Shown here in pieces: positions 7,393 to 15,351 of a stretch of DNA of 23,730 nt; the stretch's first letter is position 1; each line of letters starts with the position of its first letter. Made by a program: the position numbers and the translations under genes. The stretch is taken from contig CAYFJO010000143.1 in NCBI GenBank assembly GCA_964343305.1, positions 1 to 23,730 on the forward strand, read 5' to 3'. Origin of the DNA: CAYFJO01 sp964343305. GTDB taxonomy: Bacteria > Planctomycetota > Planctomycetia > Pirellulales > Pirellulaceae. Under the pieces are notes generated by a model, which made no database searches, was not told where the DNA came from, and saw only the letters and a list, made by a program, of their open reading frames with translations.

Positions 7393-9984
7393 ATGGCCAG
7401 ACGGCGAAAAGGGAAGAAAAAGGGAGTGTCGAGCGGTCGGCTCTTCACGCGTGCCGAGCGAGAACTGGCGAAAGGCAACGTCCGGTCCGCCTTGAAGGAC
7501 GCCAAGCGTTGTTACCGCGAGGATGCTTCACACGACCATCGGCAGCTATTGGAACGGGCTTATCTGCGCCGAGCCGATCAGTTGGTGCGGATGAACCTTC
7601 CTACCGAAGCGCGGGCCGTTTTGGCGGAACTTGATGAACTGGGCGTCACGCAATCCGAGGTGGAAGCCCAAATCCCACGGCTCAAAATGTTGCTGGGCGA
7701 GGTCGACGCCGGCCAACGTGCGGAACTTCTTCAGCAAGACCCCCACTTGCTGGCCGAACTCGCCGATTCGGCGGTCATCGACCAACGAACCAACGTGGAT
7801 CATTTTCCAGAAATCAAAGACTGCGTCGCTCGCGTTCGCGAGGCGTTGTTGGCGGTCGAGCGAGGTGACGACGAAGGCGCTGCGGAATGTTTGAAGCAGA
7901 TTCCACGCAAGTCGGTTCTGAGTGACTGGCTCTACTTCGTTCGTGGTTTGTCGGCCCACTATCAAGGGGACCGCGAGCGAATGGCCGAGAATTGGCGGCG
8001 ACTTGACACGGGGAGGCCTGCTCACCGCATCTCGTTAACACTGCAAGTTGCCCGCGGCGAACTTTCGGCCGAGGAAGCGCCGATCGATTTAACGTCTTCT
8101 CTGGCCAAGTTGAAATCGCGCCGCGAATCGCACCCCACTCGGCAGCTACTCGAACAACTCGCAGCCTGTTGGAACGACGGAACATGGAACAATCTGCCAA
8201 AGCTGGTCCGCGAATTTCGGGCGCGGTACGGCAAGAAACACCCCGAATTGCTCGAAGCGATCGTTGATCTGGTTGAGAAACGAGCGGTGAAGGAAGGTGA
8301 TTCGTGGCTGTTGGATCGGTTAAAGGCAATTGCGCCGGTTCCCAGTCTCGATCCGCGGTGGAATCGAGCACGGGCGATGTTGGCGGAACACCCTCAGTAT
8401 GGTGACTGTGATGACGAAGAGCGATACTCCGAAGCGTATGCGGATGATTTGCGTGAATTAAAGTCGCTCCGCGAAGACGAACGGCAGATCGCCGCCGGAT
8501 TGGTTTATTTGCGATTGGCTCGCCACTGGATACACTACGCGGCAGAAAGTCTGCAAGGCGGCATGTTCGCGCGACCGGATGAAGATCAAGCGATGGCATT
8601 CTCGGACAGAGCCGAAGAGTTTTTTCACAGAAGCATCGCCGAGTATCCACAAAATCCCGTCGTCTATCGCGAACTCGCGGAATTTTACGAGCGAGCGGAC
8701 AATCTCGATGGTGCAGCCAAACAATACAAGTTCCTGGTGGCACTGGACGCTCATGATTTTGACTCGAATCGTTGGTTGGCAACTTATTTCTTGGTTCGCG
8801 ACGAGCCACAGAATTCCGAGCCGTATATGAAGGCGGTGTTGCGATTGAAACCTCGCGACCCTTCGACCCAAACCTTGGTTTGGAATCAGCACATCACGAC
8901 CGTCCGCGGTTGCGCGAAGAAGAAAATGTTTGAAGCAGCCCGGCAAGAACTGGCCAAGGCCGCTGAATTGCCGGGCTTGACGATCGAACCTTACACCTTG
9001 GACATCTTGCGAGCATCGATTGAGTATAAGGCCAAGGATCTCGACAAGGCCGAACGGTTTCTCGCGGCGGCCCAGTCACACGTCGAAGAACCGACGGCAA
9101 TCTGGATGCAAATGAGTTGTTCCGCCGCTCGTTTTTCGCTGCCGCGCAATGTCAAAAAACAGTTTGACGGTCGGTTCAAGAAAGCGATTGAATTTGTGCC
9201 GACCGGCGAGACAGCGGGACGGCTGGCACGTTTCGCCATCTCGCTGCACGGGAACCAAGTCCGATACACCGGGCGTGCGACTCAGGAGAAATTGTTCAAA
9301 AAATATCTCCTCCGCGCGGTGGACCGTCGCATCGATTGGCATTCGCGAGATTTGTCTAATGTCTGCGATTATCTCATGCTGGATCCGAAGAATCGCAGAT
9401 TGTGTGAAGGATTCGCGGGGCAAGGCGTCAACAACTTTCCCACAAATCCATGGTTCCATTTGTACCTCGGATTAATCGATTTTGACGACGGTCCCTATGC
9501 CTGCGATTTGCATTCGACCAAGGAGCACTTGGAGGCCGCTCTCAAGTACAAACACCAGGGCGACACTCCTCTCCAAGAGGGAATGATAGAGCGGGCCGAA
9601 CACGCGCTGAGGATGATGCAAGACTACATCGAGCAAGAGGCCCACTACGGAAGCGGATTCTCTGACGACGGATATGACGAGGACGACGACGATGAGGACT
9701 TCGACGAATACGATCCGTACGATGTTGATGACGAAACGCACTCTGGAATGGATCCGATGGCGTCCCGTCAAATCATCGAGCAAGTGATTCAACAGGGACC
9801 TGCTGCCATGCAAGCGATCATCGAGCAGATGGCCGAAGAAGCCGGAGTTTCGCCGATGGAAATAATGGGCAATGTTCTTAATTCGGTCGGAGCACTCGAT
9901 TCGGGCAATCCGATGGAGCCAGAACGAACCGGCAAGTCGGGCAGTTCCAAAAGCAAGCGGCAAAAATCGAAATCGAAGAGGTGA
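7393..9984 (+). CDS. Large TPR/helical-repeat protein heading an Hsp70 cassette
   Basis: An 863-residue soluble protein without signal peptide. The N-terminus is strongly basic (MARRRKGKKKG). Helical repeats follow for most of the length; the clearest TPR-like stretches are at about 20-95 (AERELAKGNVRSALKDAKR) and about 420-500 (YRELAEFYERADNLDGAAKQY). Residues about 753-782 are a dense Asp/Glu segment, then a helical segment rich in Gln/Met (RQIIEQVIQQ, AAMQAIIEQM) and a final Lys/Ser/Arg tail. Start: the frame allows TTG at 7372, but the ATG at 7393 is more likely. It ends three bases before the J-like gene, whose ribosome-binding site lies in its last codons, so the two are translationally linked. 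TPR proteins commonly dock chaperones or clients; its role as adaptor or client of the Hsp70 downstream is inference. Confidence 0.8.
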   Translation: MARRRKGKKKGVSSGRLFTRAERELAKGNVRSALKDAKRCYREDASHDHRQLLERAYLRRADQLVRMNLPTEARAVLAELDELGVTQSEVEAQIPRLKMLLGEVDAGQRAELLQQDPHLLAELADSAVIDQRTNVDHFPEIKDCVARVREALLAVERGDDEGAAECLKQIPRKSVLSDWLYFVRGLSAHYQGDRERMAENWRRLDTGRPAHRISLTLQVARGELSAEEAPIDLTSSLAKLKSRRESHPTRQLLEQLAACWNDGTWNNLPKLVREFRARYGKKHPELLEAIVDLVEKRAVKEGDSWLLDRLKAIAPVPSLDPRWNRARAMLAEHPQYGDCDDEERYSEAYADDLRELKSLREDERQIAAGLVYLRLARHWIHYAAESLQGGMFARPDEDQAMAFSDRAEEFFHRSIAEYPQNPVVYRELAEFYERADNLDGAAKQYKFLVALDAHDFDSNRWLATYFLVRDEPQNSEPYMKAVLRLKPRDPSTQTLVWNQHITTVRGCAKKKMFEAARQELAKAAELPGLTIEPYTLDILRASIEYKAKDLDKAERFLAAAQSHVEEPTAIWMQMSCSAARFSLPRNVKKQFDGRFKKAIEFVPTGETAGRLARFAISLHGNQVRYTGRATQEKLFKKYLLRAVDRRIDWHSRDLSNVCDYLMLDPKNRRLCEGFAGQGVNNFPTNPWFHLYLGLIDFDDGPYACDLHSTKEHLEAALKYKHQGDTPLQEGMIERAEHALRMMQDYIEQEAHYGSGFSDDGYDEDDDDEDFDEYDPYDVDDETHSGMDPMASRQIIEQVIQQGPAAMQAIIEQMAEEAGVSPMEIMGNVLNSVGALDSGNPMEPERTGKSGSSKSKRQKSKSKR

Positions 9985-9987
9985 TCC

Positions 9988-10278
9988 ATGTCCGACCCGT
10001 ACCAAGTGCTCGGCCTTCAAAAAGACGCCGCCGGAGAGACCGTCCGGCAACGCTACTTAGAACTCGTGCGGCAGTTTCCACCAGAACGCGAGCCCCAGAA
10101 ATTTGCCGAGTTGCGGGCCGCTTACGACGCGTTGCGAGACCCCATTGTTAGTCTTGAGAAGCGGTTGTTCAGCGTAAGTGCCGTACACACCTTCGAGAGT
10201 TTGCTCGCCGGACTCAACCAAGATGAAGGCGACCAACGAATCTCCACCAGCGTGCTGCTTTCATTAGGAAAATCGTAA
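9988..10278 (+). CDS. Short J-domain-like protein lacking the HPD motif
   Basis: A 96-residue protein. Residues 1-52 fit a J-domain: DPYQVLGLQKDAAGETVRQRY (helices I-II), then ELVRQF, and AELRAAYDALRDP (helix III). In the loop where DnaJ has His-Pro-Asp this protein has Phe-Pro-Pro (QFPPEREP): His and Asp are both absent and Pro is kept. HPD is what normally stimulates Hsp70 ATPase, so it either acts differently or only docks. The remaining 40 residues are short and not recognised; there are no Gly/Phe or zinc-finger regions as in DnaJ. Start: AGAGGTG at about 9977-9983 lies just before this ATG. The stop codon overlaps the next start (TAATG). Known relatives in planctomycetes share a PPE-type loop (from memory, not checked). 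Confidence 0.75.
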   Translation: MSDPYQVLGLQKDAAGETVRQRYLELVRQFPPEREPQKFAELRAAYDALRDPIVSLEKRLFSVSAVHTFESLLAGLNQDEGDQRISTSVLLSLGKS

Positions 10279-11384
10279 TGCGAAGTTGGTGGGAAAACGA
10301 AGCTATTCTCGATCGGTTTCGCACTTGGCTGCTGGAAACGCAAGAGGAAATCGAAGCCCTCGAAGATGATGAGCGTGAAGACTCTGACCTCGATGATGCA
10401 GAGCAAGATGTCAATCAATTCGAGGCACACGCTGAACTCCCCGAAGAAGACAGCGATAACTTTTTCGATCGCAATGACGAAGACGACGTGGTCAGCGACG
10501 ATGATGGTGATTTCGAGGATGAGCCCTTTTCGGGAGTTCTGGCCATTGGGTCAGCCGATTCTGACATTGCATCCTTGCAAGAAGATCCGACAGCCCCGGA
10601 GCGTTCCGGGGTATCTTTCCAACAACCGGCGCCCGTTGTCGCTATCTCGCAAGCGGAAGAACCGGCGGAAAAATTCACCGCCGAATTGCCACAAGTTGGT
10701 TTGCTGGACGTCGTGGAAGCCTTGACGGCGATGCGGCACGAATCCAAGCTGCAAACGAAAAGTTCACGTGGTCTGGAAGAGTCCGTCCAATCGTCGATCG
10801 CGGCTTTGGAATTGGCGATCGAACAGTTCCGCTCGGCGCAAGCGCGCGAAGACGAGGCTGCCCATCGCGCCGTCAAGCCGCTGGTCGAAACGTTGGTCAG
10901 TTTGGACGAGGCCTTGCTGCGCGGCGCGGGGGCCATGAACGCCACGGTCCGCCAAATGAAAAGCGACGCTCCGCAGCGCTTGCACGATGGCCTGGAATCG
11001 CACTTCGCGGGGCTTTCGTGGTGGCGGCGATGGCTGCTGGCACGGCTGATCAGCAACATCCAGCAAACCTGCGTCGAACAATTCGAAGCCGCGGCCGACG
11101 ACACGCTGGCCGCGCTAACCGAAGGCTTTCAACTCATTCAAACCAGGCTCGAAAAAATGTTGACGGACCATGATTTGACGCGCATCGCGTGTGTCGGCGA
11201 AACGGTCGACCCCAGCCGTATGACGGTCGTCGAACTGGTCGACAAACCGGACATGCCGCCGGAAACCGTCATCGACGAAGTGCGCCCCGGATACCAATGG
11301 CGGGGCCAAGTCATCCGTTTCGCCGAAGTCCGCGCAACTGTTGGACGGATTGCTAATCCGTCCATCCGTAACCGGACGGATTAG
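10278..11384 (+). CDS. Enlarged GrpE-like nucleotide exchange factor
   Basis: A 368-residue protein, nearly twice the usual GrpE length (about 200). Residues 20-95 are highly acidic and probably disordered; 145-300 are helical/coiled-coil-like, including a Trp/Arg segment (SWWRRWLLARL). The C-terminal segment from about 298 to 353 matches the GrpE beta domain: IACVGETVDPSRMTVVE and then RPGYQWRGQVIRFAEVR. It should catalyse ADP/ATP exchange on the Hsp70 encoded next. The start overlaps the preceding stop by one base, with AGGAA seven bases upstream. Residues 355-368 (VGRIANPSIRNRTD) are encoded by the palindromic repeat at 11340-11397, which also supplies the TAG stop, so the native end has probably been replaced. 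Confidence 0.8.
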   Translation: MRSWWENEAILDRFRTWLLETQEEIEALEDDEREDSDLDDAEQDVNQFEAHAELPEEDSDNFFDRNDEDDVVSDDDGDFEDEPFSGVLAIGSADSDIASLQEDPTAPERSGVSFQQPAPVVAISQAEEPAEKFTAELPQVGLLDVVEALTAMRHESKLQTKSSRGLEESVQSSIAALELAIEQFRSAQAREDEAAHRAVKPLVETLVSLDEALLRGAGAMNATVRQMKSDAPQRLHDGLESHFAGLSWWRRWLLARLISNIQQTCVEQFEAAADDTLAALTEGFQLIQTRLEKMLTDHDLTRIACVGETVDPSRMTVVELVDKPDMPPETVIDEVRPGYQWRGQVIRFAEVRATVGRIANPSIRNRTD

Positions 11385-11397
11385 CAATCCGTCCTAC
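11340..11397. repeat. REP doublet (BIME-like), core type GACGGATT
   Basis: Arms 11343-11363 and 11374-11394 are exact reverse complements of each other, each also a hairpin (GGACGGATT, three bases, AATCCGTCC), separated by ten bases. The right head is CCTAC (GTAGG reversed); the left head is degenerate (GTTGG). It fills the space between the GrpE-like and Hsp70 genes, overlaps the end of the former and stops just before the ribosome-binding site of the latter. It could tune mRNA stability or expression ratio inside the operon. Confidence 0.85.
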
Positions 11398-11416
11398 ACA
11401 AGAGAAAGGATTCAAA

Positions 11417-13177
11417 ATGGAGACGATTCTTGGCATCGATCTGGGGACAACAAACAGCGTCGTGTCCGTCATTCTCGACGGCCAGCCGGTCGTGTTGCCC
11501 GAAAAAGATCCTCAAGCAATTTTGCCTTCCATTGTCGGGCTGAGCAACAACGGAGATTTGTTGGTCGGCGAGGAAGCCCGCAACCAAGCATTGATCGCAC
11601 CGGAGCGGACCGTCAAGTCGGTCAAGCGACAAATGGGCTCGGACGACAAAGTTTCGTTGGGTGAACGGCAGTATTCTCCGCAGGAAGTCGCCGCGATGAT
11701 CGTCCGCGCGCTGAAGCAGCGGGCCGAACAAGCGCTGGGTCAATCGATCGACAAAGCCGTCATCACGGTTCCAGCTTTTTTCAGCGAAAATCAACGTCTG
11801 GCCACCCGCGAAGCCGGCGAACTTGCGGGACTCGAAGTTGTCCGCATCATCAACGAGCCGACTGCCGCCACGCTGGTCTACGAACCGCACACCGACCGCA
11901 ATGAAAAGCTGCTGGTCTATGATCTCGGCGGCGGCACATTCGACGTTTCGATCGTCCAGATCGAACGCGGCGTGGTCGAAGTCTTGTCCAGCCACGGCAA
12001 CACCCATTTGGGCGGAGATGATTTCGACCAACTGTTGCTCGACGTCGTATGCGATTCGTTCCACGATGAGCACGGCCTTGACTTGCGAGACATTCCGACC
12101 GCCCGGTCCCGGTTGCTGCAAGCGGTGGAAACTGCCAAGAAGCAATTGTCAGACGAAGCGATCGTCACGGTTGCCGAAGAGTTCATCGCCGAAAAGGACG
12201 GATCGCCGATGAACCTGCAAATGGAGTTGGAGCGCCGGGACTACGAGGATCTGATCGAGCCGCTGTTGAACAAGACACTCGAATGTGTCGACGCCGCATT
12301 GACCGATGCGAGTCTGGTGGCCAGCCAACTGGATCGCGTAGTCCTGGTCGGCGGCAGCACGCGAACACCGATGGTACGCCGGCTGCTACAAGAACAACTC
12401 GATCATGAAGCCCATCTCGAAGTGGACCCCGATTTGTGCGTGTCGATGGGCGCGGCGGTTCAAGGCGGCTTGATTGCCGGTATCGACGTGGGACCAGTGT
12501 TGGTCGACATCACGCCGCACACGCTCGGCATCCGCTGCGTCGGCCTGCTGCACGGGGTGGAGACCAACAAGATGTTCTCGCCGGTCATTACCCGCAACAC
12601 GCCGCTGCCCGCGACTCGTTCGGAGATTTATTTCACTGGATACGACGGCCAAGACGCGGCGCACATCGAGGTGTATCAGGGCGAGCACGAAGATGCCACG
12701 TACAACCAAGCGGTCGGCGATTTTCTGCTCGAAGACTTAAACGAAAGCGCCAGTGCCGGCAACGAAATTCTAGTGCGATTTGATTTGAACCTGGACGGCA
12801 TCCTGACCATCGCCGCGGTCGAGCGCGACACGGGCAACGAAAATCAACTGACAATCGACAACGCGATCACCCGTTTCCGCGCCGAAAATCACGAAGCTGC
12901 CAAAGCGAAACTGGCCGAGGTGTTTGGCAGCGACTTCGACGACATGACCAGCGAGGTGGCCGGTGCCAGCGACGAGAGCCAGTCGCAATTTAGCGAAGCC
13001 ACCGACATGATTGCCAAAGCCCGCCGGTTGATCTCGCAAGCCACCGACGAAGACGCCGAAGAAATGCGACAGTTGGTGGAAGACCTGCAAGCCGCGATCC
13101 AATCCGGCGTCGCGGACCGAGTGCAGCCGGTGCAAGACGATTTGAGCGACTTGGTGTTTTACCTCGAGGATGCGTAG
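11417..13177 (+). CDS. hscC: HscC-type Hsp70 chaperone
   Basis: A 586-residue Hsp70. Nucleotide-binding motifs are intact: GIDLGTTNS (6-14), VITVPAFF (about 116), INEPTAATLVY (about 146), DLGGGTFDVSI (169-179), VGGSTRTP (311-318). The linker and start of the substrate domain read GPVLVDITPHTLG (about 359-371). DLGGGTF lies about 25 residues earlier than in DnaK and the protein is shorter than DnaK (about 640) with no EEVKD-like tail. This is the pattern of HscC-like Hsp70s, so I favour that subfamily over housekeeping DnaK. Start: ATG preceded by GAAAGGA with six spacer bases. In E. coli HscC works with membrane J-proteins (DjlB/DjlC); here the likely partners are the J-like and GrpE-like products directly upstream. 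The symbol is by similarity only. Confidence 0.85.
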   Translation: METILGIDLGTTNSVVSVILDGQPVVLPEKDPQAILPSIVGLSNNGDLLVGEEARNQALIAPERTVKSVKRQMGSDDKVSLGERQYSPQEVAAMIVRALKQRAEQALGQSIDKAVITVPAFFSENQRLATREAGELAGLEVVRIINEPTAATLVYEPHTDRNEKLLVYDLGGGTFDVSIVQIERGVVEVLSSHGNTHLGGDDFDQLLLDVVCDSFHDEHGLDLRDIPTARSRLLQAVETAKKQLSDEAIVTVAEEFIAEKDGSPMNLQMELERRDYEDLIEPLLNKTLECVDAALTDASLVASQLDRVVLVGGSTRTPMVRRLLQEQLDHEAHLEVDPDLCVSMGAAVQGGLIAGIDVGPVLVDITPHTLGIRCVGLLHGVETNKMFSPVITRNTPLPATRSEIYFTGYDGQDAAHIEVYQGEHEDATYNQAVGDFLLEDLNESASAGNEILVRFDLNLDGILTIAAVERDTGNENQLTIDNAITRFRAENHEAAKAKLAEVFGSDFDDMTSEVAGASDESQSQFSEATDMIAKARRLISQATDEDAEEMRQLVEDLQAAIQSGVADRVQPVQDDLSDLVFYLEDA

Positions 13178-13180
13178 TCG

Positions 13181-13477
13181 ATGGAAGCCGAGATCCGCTG
13201 CCCGACCTGCCGCGCCCGTCAAGCGATGTCGGACGAATGTCGTCGTTGCAAATGTGACTTGACGATGTTCGTCACTGCAATTCGCCACCGCCAGCAAGTG
13301 AAGCGACAGTGTCTAACTCACCTGCGCGACGGAGAATTCGACCAAGCCCTCGTCGCTGCCCAACAACATTGCAAGTTGTCGTCCGACAAAGAGGCATCCC
13401 GTCTATTGGCGGTCACCCTTTTGCTCACCGGCCGTTTCAAAGCGGCTCTTGAGATTGCCGAGCGGCAATCGAGTTGA
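13181..13477 (+). CDS. Small zinc-ribbon protein with helical-repeat tail
   Basis: A 98-residue protein, last gene of the cassette, starting three bases after the Hsp70 stop with GAGGA ten bases upstream. Residues 7-25 form a Cys4 zinc ribbon (CPTC, nine residues, CRRC, plus an extra Cys25). Residues 40-95 are helical and TPR-like (LRDGEFDQALVAAQQH; LLAVTLLLTGRFKAALEIAER). Tight spacing suggests translational coupling and a role with the Hsp70, perhaps as adaptor; the zinc ribbon could stand in for the substrate-binding zinc finger missing from the J-like protein. That role is inference. It ends in a convergent boundary seven bases from a REP. Confidence 0.75.
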   Translation: MEAEIRCPTCRARQAMSDECRRCKCDLTMFVTAIRHRQQVKRQCLTHLRDGEFDQALVAAQQHCKLSSDKEASRLLAVTLLLTGRFKAALEIAERQSS

Positions 13478-13483
13478 TAGTGA

Positions 13484-13505
13484 GTAGGTCACGCTCTCCG
13501 TGACG
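13484..13505. repeat. Single REP unit at a convergent gene boundary
   Basis: GTAGG head followed by TCACG, five bases, CGTGA. It is close to the units at 20069-20129 (same TCACGC-type core). It lies between the convergent zinc-ribbon (+) and NPYQPP (-) genes, and the stop codon of the latter (13489-13491) is inside it. It may act as a bidirectional transcription barrier. Confidence 0.7.
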
Positions 13506-13755
13506 GAAGACTTGACGCTCTAAAAACAAAACCGATGCCAAGCCCAATCATGCCGCCAAGCCCCGAACCAATGGAGTGGCCCCACGGATCACCTGGCCCA
13601 CGTACAAACGGCGCGAGAATGAACGAACCTAGCACGGCGCCAACAAACACTGGCAAAATGATTCGGAACACGCGAGATCGTAGCTTTTGATCTGCCGCGG
13701 ACGCGTGGTTGATTGAGTCTGTCTGTGGCGGTTGGTAGGGGTTGTCTTCTTTCAC
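13489..13755 (-). CDS. Small NPYQPP-type membrane protein
   Basis: An 88-residue protein of unknown function. The N-terminus KEDNPYQPPQ is a signature of many small planctomycete membrane proteins (family knowledge). A basic segment (QKLRSRVFR) precedes two hydrophobic stretches: about 31-47 (IILPVFVGAVLGSFILA) and about 60-79 (glycine-rich, SGLGGMIGLGIGFVF). It starts with GTG; no in-frame ATG or GTG upstream is better. The last few residues (about PSRRA) and the TGA stop lie in the REP at 13484-13505, so the native C-terminus may have been altered. It follows the sulfatase gene by 39 bases on the same strand. Confidence 0.65.
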   Translation of the reverse strand: MKEDNPYQPPQTDSINHASAADQKLRSRVFRIILPVFVGAVLGSFILAPFVRGPGDPWGHSIGSGLGGMIGLGIGFVFRASSLPSRRA

Positions 13756-13794
13756 GAATAACCACCATCGGCAGATGAACGGAATCGTAAATGC

Positions 13795-15351
13795 TCATTT
13801 CTTCTTTCGTTTCTTTGGCGTCCCAAACTCAACGACCGTGCCGTCATCTTTATATTGCTCGCGCAGCCGGGCGAGTTCTGTCTTCAACTCTTTGACTGTG
13901 TCTGCGTAGGCAGGATCTTCGTAGACGCTTTTTAGTTCGTTGGGATCCTTTTCCAGGTCGAACAATTCCCATTCGCCGAGGTTGTAGAAATGGATCAACT
14001 TGTGTGTCTTCGTGCGAACTCCCAGATGGCGACGGACGCTGTGGGCTCCGGGGAATTCGTAGTAGTGATAGTAGACGCTGGTTCGCCAGTCGGGAGGCGT
14101 GGTGCCTTGTAGGACGGGAACCATGCTGCGGCCTTGCATGTCCGCAGGGACGTCCACGCCGGCGATTTCCAGGAATGTTTCAGGAAAGTCCAGGTTCATG
14201 ACCATCGTGTCGTTGACCGAACCGGGTTTCGTTTTGCCGGGCCAGCGGACCATCAGCGGCGTGCGGAACGACTCTTCGTACATCCAGCGCTTGTCGTACC
14301 AGCCGTGTTCGCCGAGGTACCAGCCTTGGTCGGATGTGTAGATGACGATCGTGTTTTTCGCGAGGCCCGTCTCGTCCAGGTAGTCCAGCACTCGGCCCAC
14401 GTTTTCGTCGACCGAATCGATGCAACGCAGGTAATCCTTGGCGTAGCGTTGGTATTTCCATCGGACCAAGTCGTCACCTTCGAGATTCGCTTTTTTGAAC
14501 GCTTCGTTTTTGGGGCCGTACGCTTTTTTCCAGGCGGCCTTTTGTTCGTCGGTCAAACCACGCGGTTCGTTCGTTTTCAAGTCGTTGGGAGACAGATGAT
14601 TGCGGACGGTCATTGCTTGTTGCTTGGCCGCGCTGCCTCGACCTTTGTAGTCGTCCCACAAGGTTTCCGGCTCGGGAAGCATCACGTCGTCGTACTTCGT
14701 CAAGTGTTTTGGTCCGGGCTGCCAGTTGCGATGGGGAGCCTTGTGCTGGTACATCAAGAAAAACGGCTTGTTCGCATCGCGTTCTTCTTTGAGAAACTTG
14801 AGCGCCTGATCGGTGATGATGTCGGTCGTGTAGCCAGTGTGTTTGACGGTTCGATAGCCGGTCTTTGGATCGACTTCGCCATCGTTGGTTCGCATCGCCG
14901 GATTGTAATATGGACCTTGTCCGATCAAACGATGGTAGTAGTCAAAGCCAGTCGGTTCGCTTCTCAAATGCCACTTGCCAACGATGGCTGTTTGATAGCC
15001 TGACTTCTGCAACAACTTGGCGACCGTTTGTTGCTGGCCGTTGAATGTGCGGCCGTTGCGTTCGAAGCCGTTTAGGTGGCTGTATTTTCCTGTCAGAATA
15101 ACGGCCCGCGACGGCCCACAGATCGAGTTGGTCACAAAGCAACGGTTGAACAGCATGCCTTCTTTGGCGATGCGATCCAAATTCGGCGTCTTGTTGCGAT
15201 TGCTGCCGTAACAACTGAGCGCCTGATAGCCGTGATCATCGGCGAAGATAAACAAAATGTTCGGGCGCGAATCTCGTTCCGCGCGAGCGAATCCATAGTC
15301 TACGACAAGTGAAAAAAGCAATGCGGCGAACGCAAAGATCTGGCGATGCAT
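13795..15351 (-). CDS. Secreted type-I sulfatase (CGPSR)
   Basis: A 518-residue exported sulfatase. Signal peptide 1-24, then RPNILFIFADDHGY with metal-binding Asp38-Asp39. The active-site motif is C78-G-P-S-R, where Cys is converted to formylglycine by an FGE-type enzyme. Further family marks are LTGKYSHLNG, the TAIVGKWHL core, TSDQGWYLGEHG (about residue 338; second metal site, Gln where many have Asn), and the C-terminal KLIHFYNLGEWELFDLEKDP. It hydrolyses sulfate esters, in planctomycetes typically on algal or mucin-type polysaccharides; the sequence resembles N-acetylglucosamine-6-sulfatase-like members, but the substrate is not certain. Start: ATG of MHRQIF with GAGGAG about five bases upstream; the frame open to 15426 lacks signal-peptide logic. 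The C-terminus is Lys-rich (KKRKKK). Confidence 0.88.
   Translation of the reverse strand: MHRQIFAFAALLFSLVVDYGFARAERDSRPNILFIFADDHGYQALSCYGSNRNKTPNLDRIAKEGMLFNRCFVTNSICGPSRAVILTGKYSHLNGFERNGRTFNGQQQTVAKLLQKSGYQTAIVGKWHLRSEPTGFDYYHRLIGQGPYYNPAMRTNDGEVDPKTGYRTVKHTGYTTDIITDQALKFLKEERDANKPFFLMYQHKAPHRNWQPGPKHLTKYDDVMLPEPETLWDDYKGRGSAAKQQAMTVRNHLSPNDLKTNEPRGLTDEQKAAWKKAYGPKNEAFKKANLEGDDLVRWKYQRYAKDYLRCIDSVDENVGRVLDYLDETGLAKNTIVIYTSDQGWYLGEHGWYDKRWMYEESFRTPLMVRWPGKTKPGSVNDTMVMNLDFPETFLEIAGVDVPADMQGRSMVPVLQGTTPPDWRTSVYYHYYEFPGAHSVRRHLGVRTKTHKLIHFYNLGEWELFDLEKDPNELKSVYEDPAYADTVKELKTELARLREQYKDDGTVVEFGTPKKRKKK

Noticed and set aside
11417..13177. Calling the Hsp70 the housekeeping DnaK
   Set aside because: The nucleotide-binding domain is shorter than in DnaK, the C-terminal EEVKD-like tail is absent and the partners are atypical; HscC-type fits better.
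14134..15003. A 289-codon plus-strand frame inside the first sulfatase
   Set aside because: It lies wholly opposite a gene with intact catalytic motifs and shows no protein family features.
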